Assembly (NCBI GenBank): GCA_947057875.1
Contig: CAMSEX010000033.1
Location: 1-12,015, forward strand
Reading direction: 5' to 3'
Length of the DNA: 12,015 nucleotides
Origin: an uncultured Clostridium sp.
Lineage (GTDB): Bacteria > Bacillota > Clostridia > TANB77 > CAG-508
Shown here: positions 6,143-12,015 of the stretch, piece by piece
Layout of the letters: each line of letters opens with the position of its first letter
Numbering within the stretch: the first letter of the stretch is position 1
Position numbers and translations under genes: made by a program
Notes under the pieces: model-generated
Database searches by the model: none
Told to the model about the DNA's origin: nothing
Seen by the model: only the letters and a program-made list of their open reading frames with translations

Positions 6143-6868
6143 TTATTCTTCCCAATTATGATACACTTCTATTACATCATCTAAATCTTCTAAGTTATCA
6201 ATTAAACGTTGCATTTTTTCGGCTTCTTTTTCTTCTAACGCAACATACGTACTTGGCACCATTTCAACACCTGCTTCTAAAAAACTAATTCCTGCCTCTG
6301 TTAATTTTTCGGTAACACTTGTAAAATCACTTGGTGCAGTTTTAATTTGATAAACCTCTTCTTCAGCTTCAAAATCCTCAGCTCCACTGTCGATGGCAAG
6401 CATCATTAGGTCATCTTCACTCAAAGCACAAGTTTCTTTTTCAATCACCAAGATTCCTTTTTTCTCAAACATATAAGACACGCAACCTGAAGTTCCCAAG
6501 TTTCCTCCAGCTTTACTAAAGACATGGCGAACGTCTGCCGCTGTTCTGTTTTTGTTATCTGTATTACACTCTACAATGACAGCAACACCATTTGTGCCAT
6601 AGCCTTCATATGTAATTTCTTCGTAATTAGCGCTTGAACCTTCTCCAGAAGCTTTTTTGATAGCATTGTTTATGGTATCATTTGGCATGTTATTGGCTTT
6701 ACATTTGGCAATAACATCTTTTAATTTTGAATTTCCTGCTGGGTCTGGACCTCCTTGTTTGACTGCAATCAATAATTCTCTTCCTAATTTTGTAAATATT
6801 TTTCCACGTGCTGCATCTGCTTTTCCTTTTTTGGCTTGAATATTGTGCCATTTTGAATGTCCTGACAT
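6143..6868 (-). CDS. yebC: YebC/PmpR-family protein
   Basis: A 241-aa YebC/TACO1 family protein. Members are described as DNA-binding regulators, and more recently as ribosome-associated factors that relieve stalling during translation; which applies here is not known. The hallmark N-terminus MSGHSKWHNIQAKKGKAD is present, followed by KIFTKLGRELLIAVKQGGPDP, NNMPNDTINNAIKKA and YEGYGTNGVAVIVECNTDN. The frame is open to a TTG at 6892, but the correct start is the ATG at 6868, where the family begins and AAAGGAGG lies upstream at good spacing. Length is normal. It is first in a two-gene unit with the 110-aa membrane protein. Confidence 0.97.
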   Translation of the reverse strand: MSGHSKWHNIQAKKGKADAARGKIFTKLGRELLIAVKQGGPDPAGNSKLKDVIAKCKANNMPNDTINNAIKKASGEGSSANYEEITYEGYGTNGVAVIVECNTDNKNRTAADVRHVFSKAGGNLGTSGCVSYMFEKKGILVIEKETCALSEDDLMMLAIDSGAEDFEAEEEVYQIKTAPSDFTSVTEKLTEAGISFLEAGVEMVPSTYVALEEKEAEKMQRLIDNLEDLDDVIEVYHNWEE

Positions 6869-6902
6869 TTTTACTCCTCCTTTTAAATCCAACCTTTTTT
6901 AT

Positions 6903-6931
6903 ATATTACCACATTTTTCATTTTTTGTATA
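6903..6931 (-). promoter_or_regulatory. Probable yebC promoter
   Basis: On the minus strand: a -35-like TATACA (6931-6926), 17 nt, then TAATAT (6908-6903) with an extended TGG. The -35 is weak, but position and spacing are right for a short leader to the ATG at 6868. Confidence 0.45.
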
Positions 6932-6976
6932 GCATATTTCGAGATTTTTTAAAAATTTTCTATGTTCTCCAAATAT

Positions 6977-7019
6977 GTAAGAAAAAAGCAAGCTAAAATT
7001 CGCTTGCTTTTATTCTTAC
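6977..7019 (-). terminator. Terminator after the Asn/Met-rich gene
   Basis: GTAAGAAAAAAGCAAGC (6977-6993) pairs, with one bulge, with GCTTGCTTTTATTCTTAC (7002-7019) around an 8-nt loop. On the minus strand the stem ends in a TTTTTT run. It overlaps the TAA of the upstream gene. Confidence 0.85.
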
Positions 7020-7619
7020 ATAAACATATTTGGATTTATATTCCCAGTTGACATGTTGGTATTTTGCATCATCATTGGTTGACATTGTCTTCTTGATAAT
7101 ATTTCGTTTAAAATCATAATTCTAATCAAATCTCTTAATAAAGAATTTGACCTATTCGTAGTAACGTTTGCAGTAGTTGCTGTACTCCCGCCCCGTGCTG
7201 GTCGTATTTGCCCTTGAGCAATTGCTTGAGGAATTTTCTGTCGTTGTTGTTTGCGCCACACTTGCTGCTGTATTTTGACTATTTGACAAATTGATATCTC
7301 CTTCCACAATGTTGTAGACTGTGTCAACCATACTATTCAAGCCATCTTCTGTTAAATAATTTGTGTTATTATTAGAGACCACTTGAGACACAACTGGTGA
7401 AATAATTCTGTAAACTGCTGGATACATAGCATTCAAATTTTGTTGGGGTTGCCTCATCGGCGGATTCATGTTGCTTGCATTCCCCATGTTATTCATATTC
7501 ATGTTGTTTTGTGATGCATAAGTACTGCTTGGCATGTTTTGCATATAAGGATTATAAGTATAGTTTGGATTTTGGTTATAATAATTTAAGTCTTGCATAT
7601 AATTTCCATTTTGCCACAT
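7016..7619 (-). CDS. Asn/Met-rich protein, possibly spore-associated, split by a +1 frame change
   Basis: The first frame (7619 down) encodes a low-complexity Asn/Met/Gln/Tyr N-terminus (YNQNPNYTYNPYMQNMP), then a folded-looking segment MYPAVYRIISPVVSQVV...LTEDGLNSMVDTVYNIVEGD (about residues 65-113), then an Asn/Ser/Thr linker; it stops at 7152. The other frame carries SLLRDLIRIMILNEILSRRQ and a Met/Asn-rich end. Skipping the C of the CGG at 7190-7188 joins them as STG-GSTATTANV in one smooth linker and gives 200 aa. A similar design (disordered ends, a YPxxYxxxxPxV segment and a C-terminal LLRDLIRI helix) is familiar from small clostridial proteins of uncertain, perhaps spore-coat, function; this is from memory and inference. 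RBS AAAGGAGG precedes the ATG at 7619. No signal peptide. Confidence 0.72.
7188..7190 (-). other. +1 frame-change site 2: in-frame CGG (codon 144)
   Basis: The frame reads AGC ACG GGG CGG GAG TAC. Omitting the C gives AGC ACG GGG GGG AGT ACA (STGGST). The linker is low complexity, so the exact joint is less constrained here than at the other two sites. A G-run error (GGGGCGGG) is also possible. Confidence 0.55.
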
Positions 7620-7645
7620 ATTGAAACCTCCTTTTTGTTTTTATA

Positions 7646-7674
7646 TATTCTATGCAAGAAGGTTTGTTTTATGC
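7646..7674 (-). promoter_or_regulatory. Possible sporulation-type promoter
   Basis: On the minus strand, GCATA (7674-7670), 15 nt, then CATAGAATA (7654-7646) resembles mother-cell sigma-E/sigma-K promoters (ATA ... CATAnnnTA). No good sigma-A -35 matches the TATATA downstream. It lies about 30 nt before the start of the Asn/Met-rich gene. Confidence 0.35.
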
Positions 7675-7688
7675 TAAATCAAAATTTC

Positions 7689-8003
7689 CTAACTACTTAT
7701 AACTTGATATAATGCACTCTCAATCCTCTGATCTAAAAATTTTTCTAAATTTTCAGGATGTTTAATCAGCTCTTCTTTTTGGCTTTTGGACAAACTTTTT
7801 TTGATATGAAATTCTAATTTCGATGCTAACACTCTGTTTTCCGATTGCCAAGCAATTTCCAATCTTTGGGGCTTGTGGCGCAAAGTATATTTAGCACATT
7901 TTTCTCCAGACGAAAAATGCTCCTGCATGCGACGTTTTAAATCGGTTGTAATACCAGTGTAGAGCGAGTTATCTTGGCATCTTAAAATGTAGGTGTAGTA
8001 CAT
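7689..8003 (-). CDS. GIY-YIG nuclease-superfamily protein (YhbQ/UPF0213-like)
   Basis: A 104-aa single-domain GIY-YIG protein. The motif is YTYILRCQDNSLYTGIT (residues 3-19), followed by the catalytic-type Arg in LKRRMQEH (R24/R25) and the metal-binding Glu in ASKLEFHIKKLSK-like context (E64). Key residues are kept, so nuclease activity is possible. The cellular role of this stand-alone family is poorly known; nucleic-acid repair is usually suggested. RBS AGTAGGAG lies 8 nt before the ATG at 8003. It starts 19 bp after the glycosyltransferase stop and so may ride on that transcript, though functionally unrelated. Confidence 0.92.
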   Translation of the reverse strand: MYYTYILRCQDNSLYTGITTDLKRRMQEHFSSGEKCAKYTLRHKPQRLEIAWQSENRVLASKLEFHIKKSLSKSQKEELIKHPENLEKFLDQRIESALYQVISS

Positions 8004-8022
8004 GTTTATTCTCCTACTATTT

Positions 8023-9475
8023 CTATAATGAATGTTTATCTATCAAAGTAATATATATCTTAAAATTTATATAAGAACAAAAATATTCTTCTTGTAAGAT
8101 TATATTCTCTTCTTCAACTCCCATTTCTTTTGTTAATAATCTCTCTTCATCTTCTATTAACCATATTCTTTTATTTTTATTGACTTCTTCAAGATTTTCT
8201 ATTAACTCAACTCCGTCTACTTCTAGTACCTTTTTCAAATTCCAATTTGCTCCTAAATGATATACTATATTTTTATGTGTGCTAAATCGATTTGCATAGA
8301 TACTTGCAAAGTCAGTGTTGTTGTATAAAAGAATATCTGTATCTTTCAAATTTTCTTCTACTATTTGAAAAACTTCTTGATTCTCTCTTGCATATATTTT
8401 AATAAAAAATTTACCTATATTAGCTATTGAAATAAAAATTAAACACAACATCATGACACTATAAATTTTCTGATTTTCTATATTAGCTAAAACATAAGAT
8501 AAGGCAAATATCACTAACGCAACCATTGGGAAAGAGTATCTTGGCACAAATATTGGTTTGACAATAGAAACCATTAATGAAACTACAATAATAATAGTAT
8601 AAATTAATATTGCTATCATTGCCAATTTAGCATTTTTATCTTTACGATTTTTATATAATACTTTTATTGAACAAATTCCTATTAATATTCCTACTAAAAC
8701 AATCATTATATTTAATATTCTACTGCCTTTTGCAAGATTAAAATAAAAAAATACTGTATTAATTAATATCCATGGGTAATGCATTTCAATCCAATAGCCT
8801 TGTGTTACATTTGTAACTTGATAAAAAAATATAATTATTCCAGGAATAAATAGTAATGTTTCAATTACACCACTGATTAAATATCTTTTTATTTTTGTAA
8901 CTTCTCTGTTTTTTATTTGGTTTATCAATAATATAATATTAATTAACACAATTGTAAAGGTTGCAAAATAATGCGAATATGCTGCTAATAAACTAAATAT
9001 CACAAAATACACATACCAACTTACTTTATTTTGGTTACATAACCTATAAGCATAAATTGCAGATAAGGATACAAATAATGCAGCCCAAGAATACATTCTT
9101 ATGTTATTTGCTTCTTCTAACATAATTGGCAAGAAAAAAACTAAAAAAGTAAAAAATTTTCCTATTTTTTCTCCAAAATCTTTTCTAATATGAGTATATC
9201 CGTATAATTCCCAAAATCACAATTGGAAACAAGGAAAATATTCTACACCATATTGCTGTATTTCCAAATACAGCTGTAAATCCTCTCAGCATCATATAAT
9301 ATAAAATTGGATGTACATCCTCTATTAAAGCAGAAATTTCTTCTCTAATTGATAAATTATTTACGCCCATTGTATAGGCTTGATCATTATGTACATTTGT
9401 ATGAAAACATGTCATGAAAAAAACGATTGTACCTATTATAATAATTCCTATATGTAACTTTTTTTCTTTGTCCAT
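8023..9475 (-). CDS. GT39-like membrane glycosyltransferase, split by a +1 frame change
   Basis: An integral-membrane GT-C transferase (PMT_2/ArnT-like), expected to move a sugar from a polyprenyl-phosphate donor to a surface polymer on the outer face. The first frame (9475 down) gives a membrane helix, the catalytic-type acidic motif NDQAYT (D31), DVHPILYY (53-60) and RIFSLFPIVILGII, then stops at 9185. The second frame continues GYTHIRKDFGEKIGKFF and EEANNIRMYSWAALFVSLSAIYAY (the family's QEARMY region), then further membrane helices and a soluble C-terminal domain. The shift must lie between an in-frame TGA in the second frame and the TAG in the first, a stretch of about ten codons. Skipping the C of the CGG at 9202-9200 gives a continuous 483-aa protein of normal length. 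RBS AGAGGAG precedes 9475. It lies 24 bp after the acyltransferase gene. Confidence 0.87.
9200..9202 (-). other. +1 frame-change site 3: in-frame CGG (codon 92)
   Basis: The frame reads GGA ATT ATA CGG ATA TAC TCA TAT TAG. Omitting the C gives ATT ATA GGA TAT ACT CAT ATT AGA (IIGYTHIR), which continues the membrane protein. CGG is the only codon in the permitted interval shared with the other two sites. Confidence 0.7.
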
Positions 9476-9499
9476 TGTTTATAACTCCTCTTTTTTCTA

Positions 9500-10594
9500 C
9501 TATACTTTCAACATCTTCTTTATACTTTTTTCCATATTGGTCACAAAACTATCTATCTTTAATATTTTAAACAACAAAATACGTATTTTATCAATCAAAA
9601 TTCCTATTATAAATACAACTGCGGCTGAACCAAGTATTGCCATTGGAATTTGAAATAATGATAAATTTCCAATATCCGCATATCGATCTGTTATAACATA
9701 AGAATTAATCACAGGATGTACATGAAATAAATATACTCCAAAAACCGCTGGACTTAAAAATTGGATTATTTTTTGTGCCGTTTCTTTTATTTCTAAATTA
9801 GCAAAAATCAATAACATAACAATTGCTATTCCTAAAATAGTTGGTGATACAAAAGAAAATAAAAAATTACTTCCTATTTCATTTCCTACTAAAACTCTTG
9901 TTAATTCTCCAACTCCAATTTTCCATCCCCAAGTTAAAATCACTAATAATATTCCAATTAATCCCATATTTTTTATCTTAACTTTCTTATGCAATTCACA
10001 TTTTTTAATATACGCACCTATGATATATATAATGGCAAGCCATAAAGCACTCAATCCTGATTCTAAATAAAACAAATCTTTTCCTATCAAATCTGCAATT
10101 GTAACATACAATGAAAAAGTAAAAATGCCAATCATAAACGCTCTTAAATTTTCCACTTCTAATTTCTGTACAATTTTATTGAGCCAAGGCATCGCTAAAA
10201 ATACACCCGTATATGCCGTAAAATACCAATAATTTCTTGCTGTTACTGGTAAAAACGAAGCTAATAATTGATTGGTACCAACTAATTCTGGATACAATTT
10301 CCAAAATAGAAAAGTAATTAAAACACTATAAAACTCTACTTGTAACCATAAAACAATATAATTAGAAAATTTATGTGGTTTATCTTCTTCTGAAAAGCAA
10401 ACAAATCCAGTAATTAAAGCATAACAATTTACTGCACAATAAACAATTATATAGAAAAACCATGCAATAGCAAATTTTCCTTTGTCATCTGCTACTGTTT
10501 CAACCACTCCACCTTGTCCTAAAATATGGATGATTACGACAAAAAACATTGCTATGATACGCAATAAATCAATTCCGTAATTTCTTTTTTTCAT
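9500..10594 (-). CDS. Acyltransferase 3 family membrane protein
   Basis: A 364-aa multi-pass membrane O-acyltransferase (AT3/OafA/WecH-like), likely acetylating a surface sugar or polyol. The N-terminus has the family pattern GIDLLRIIAMFFVVIIHI, with R12 and the putative catalytic H23. About ten hydrophobic helices follow, including AVFGVYLFHVHPVI near the C-terminus. The start is the ATG at 10594, set by AAAAAAGGAG six nt upstream; the frame is open to 10624, but that start lacks a binding site. It lies 39 bp after the cytidylyltransferase fusion and 24 bp before the glycosyltransferase, so the three are very probably one operon. Substrate unknown. Confidence 0.93.
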   Translation of the reverse strand: MKKRNYGIDLLRIIAMFFVVIIHILGQGGVVETVADDKGKFAIAWFFYIIVYCAVNCYALITGFVCFSEEDKPHKFSNYIVLWLQVEFYSVLITFLFWKLYPELVGTNQLLASFLPVTARNYWYFTAYTGVFLAMPWLNKIVQKLEVENLRAFMIGIFTFSLYVTIADLIGKDLFYLESGLSALWLAIIYIIGAYIKKCELHKKVKIKNMGLIGILLVILTWGWKIGVGELTRVLVGNEIGSNFLFSFVSPTILGIAIVMLLIFANLEIKETAQKIIQFLSPAVFGVYLFHVHPVINSYVITDRYADIGNLSLFQIPMAILGSAAVVFIIGILIDKIRILLFKILKIDSFVTNMEKSIKKMLKV

Positions 10595-10633
10595 CTTAAG
10601 CTCCTTTTTTAAAATCAAAACCAAGCTATAAAA

Positions 10634-11977
10634 CTAGATTTCAATCATATTATTTTTATTTTCAAAATCCTCAAGAATTTTACTAATTGCCAACGAAATA
10701 TCTTTGCTCATATGAGTAGTTGTCCTATTTTCCTCTATTGAACGAGTAAATTCTACTAATTCATAGCGAATTCCTTCTCCTTCTAATGGATAAAAATATC
10801 TTTTATTTTCATTTTGGTCTTCATACCTGACTTCAAAATAATCCGTTTTCCACCACGGTGCTGGAACATATACATATCCTTTTGTTCCTGTTATAATTAA
10901 ATCTCCTTCAGATTTTACACCTTTTCCAACTTTTATAGAAGCAACTGCATTTTGATAGATAAAATCTATTTTCGTAAATAAATCAAATGACTTTTGTGTA
11001 TCTGCAAAATTTGAAATAATTCTCTTCTCTTTATAATTATAACCTAATATCTGAAAAATGGGAAGCATTGCAGTTGGTCCCCAAGCACAAATGCTATTCC
11101 AAGTTTGTTCTAATTTTTCCTCATTTTCTTTGTCTATTTTTTTTAAACTCGTACAGGTACTATCTACTGAAATAATATTCCCTATTATTCCACCTTTTAG
11201 TAATAATAACAACCTTAAATAAGCTGTTGAATAGGCTGTTTTTATCCCTTCCATTAGAACACAATTATTTTTCGCTGCTAAATCAAATAAAGTCGAAGTT
11301 TGCTTTTTTGATAATGCAATTGGAGATTCACACAAAACATGCTTATGATTTAATAAAGCTTTTTCAATTTGAGTATAATGACTTGAAGGTTGTGAAATTA
11401 AATATACAGCATCCACACTCTCTAAAATTTCCTCATAATGATTGGTATAAAATACTTTATGCCCTAATACATCCACTTTTGGTTTCTCTTCATTTGTGCA
11501 AACTGCTACCACTTCTATTCCATTTACAAAATTACTTTCTCTGGCAACTTTTTCAAAATAAACACTTTCTCCCACCAAACCTAACTTTATTCTTCTGCTC
11601 TCTGTTCTCAACTCAGAACTTGATATTCCTTTCGTACGTGGTAAATAAATAACTTGACAATATTCCTTTAAATAATCAAATTTTCCTTCCCAGTCTGAAC
11701 CTACTGTAAAAATATCAATACCATATTTACAGATATCATCTATTTTCTGTCCCTCGTATTCTTCTATGACTATTTCATCTGCTAAACCTGTATCTTTTAC
11801 TGCTTTTACTCTTTCCATAAGAGATTGTTTAACATTTATTTTTCCACGTTGTTTATCAAAATCATTAGATGTAATTCCAACAATCAAATAATCTCCTAAC
11901 TGTTTAGCTCTTTCCAATAATCTGATATGTCCATGATGCAATAAATCATAAGTTCCATAAGTAATTACTTTTTTCAT
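10634..11977 (-). CDS. TagD-like cytidylyltransferase fused to a Gfo/Idh/MocA-type domain
   Basis: Residues 1-128 are a glycerol-3-phosphate cytidylyltransferase-type domain: GTYDLLHHGH (8-17, HxGH), GSDWEGKFDYL (93-103) and RTKGISSS (114-121), the CTP-binding signatures. It would make a CDP-activated polyol for teichoic acid or capsule. Residues 129-447 resemble a Gfo/Idh/MocA NAD(P)-dependent oxidoreductase: Rossmann start IKLGLVGESVYF, SQPSSHY, HVLCESPIAL. Odd points: the usual EKP lysine is Ser (ESP, 217-219), the GxGxxG is degenerate, and no clear DxGxH catalytic motif appears (ICAWGPTAMLP instead). The second domain may therefore have altered chemistry or bind without catalysis. ATG at 11977 with AAAGGG upstream. 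It heads the visible operon; more genes may lie beyond the window edge. Confidence 0.9.
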   Translation of the reverse strand: MKKVITYGTYDLLHHGHIRLLERAKQLGDYLIVGITSNDFDKQRGKINVKQSLMERVKAVKDTGLADEIVIEEYEGQKIDDICKYGIDIFTVGSDWEGKFDYLKEYCQVIYLPRTKGISSSELRTESRRIKLGLVGESVYFEKVARESNFVNGIEVVAVCTNEEKPKVDVLGHKVFYTNHYEEILESVDAVYLISQPSSHYTQIEKALLNHKHVLCESPIALSKKQTSTLFDLAAKNNCVLMEGIKTAYSTAYLRLLLLLKGGIIGNIISVDSTCTSLKKIDKENEEKLEQTWNSICAWGPTAMLPIFQILGYNYKEKRIISNFADTQKSFDLFTKIDFIYQNAVASIKVGKGVKSEGDLIITGTKGYVYVPAPWWKTDYFEVRYEDQNENKRYFYPLEGEGIRYELVEFTRSIEENRTTTHMSKDISLAISKILEDFENKNNMIEI

Positions 11978-12015
11978 TTAAAACCCTTTCTATAATAACC
12001 CTCTTCTCTCCATAT
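11978..12015 (-). promoter_or_regulatory. Ribosome binding site and window edge upstream of the fusion gene
   Basis: On the minus strand AGAAAGGGTTTTAA precedes the ATG at 11977. A second purine-rich GGAGAGAAGAGGG follows toward the edge. Too little sequence remains to identify a promoter or upstream gene. Confidence 0.4.

Noticed and set aside
9185..9201. Stop-codon readthrough (TAG at 9185-9187) as the explanation for the split glycosyltransferase
   Set aside because: The continuation lies in a different frame, so readthrough would not produce it; a +1 change is required.
11227..11652. 141-aa plus-strand ORF
   Set aside because: Antisense to the cytidylyltransferase fusion; hydrophobic composition arises from AT-rich complement.
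1..12015. CRISPR array, tRNA or rRNA genes, transposase
   Set aside because: No regularly spaced repeats, cloverleaf-like sequence, rRNA signature or transposase motif was seen on either strand.

Overview
The window is AT-rich (about one third G+C by eye). It has strong Shine-Dalgarno sites, sigma-A style promoters and clostridial-looking proteins: a YebC with a Clostridia-type N-terminus, a Rieske/FAD oxidoreductase, and an Asn/Met-rich protein with a sporulation-like promoter. An uncultivated gut-type Clostridia (Bacillota) is the best guess. The first 44 bases are not genomic. Bases 11-44 match the Illumina TruSeq read-2/index adapter, so this is the end of an assembled contig with untrimmed adapter.

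Layout. Bases 45-845 (+): 5'-truncated RluA-family pseudouridine synthase. Bases 842-976: perfect 18-bp inverted repeat enclosing the convergent gap. Bases 973-2400 (-): FAD oxidoreductase with a C-terminal Rieske domain. Bases 2558-3628 (+): orphan RelA/SpoT-like alarmone synthetase with an unrecognised N-terminal half, flanked by hairpins. Bases 3792-4935 (-): group I cysteine desulfurase in two frames. Bases 5124-5734 (+): two small genes, a 65-aa orphan and a 76-aa two-helix membrane protein, each with a strong promoter overlapped by an inverted repeat. Bases 5785-6868 (-): yebC followed by a small single-helix membrane protein. Bases 7016-7619 (-): Asn/Met-rich protein, possibly spore-associated, in two frames. 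Bases 7689-11977 (-): a tight run of cytidylyltransferase-oxidoreductase fusion, acyltransferase 3, GT39-like glycosyltransferase (two frames) and a GIY-YIG protein. The first three of these look like a surface-polysaccharide or teichoic-acid decoration operon.

Most notable pattern. Three unrelated genes (cysteine desulfurase, Asn/Met-rich protein, glycosyltransferase) are each split by a +1 frame change. In all three the change can be placed exactly at an in-frame CGG codon, where skipping the C gives a Gly codon (GGA/GGG) and restores the full-length protein. By eye, CGG is otherwise absent from about 3,100 codons of the ordinary genes here. It occurs in frame only in the RelA/SpoT-like gene (3 times) and the 76-aa gene (once). 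This may be +1 frameshifting or skipping at a rare or unassigned CGG codon, or a run of errors or decay. Sequence alone cannot decide, but the coincidence is the main lead in this window.
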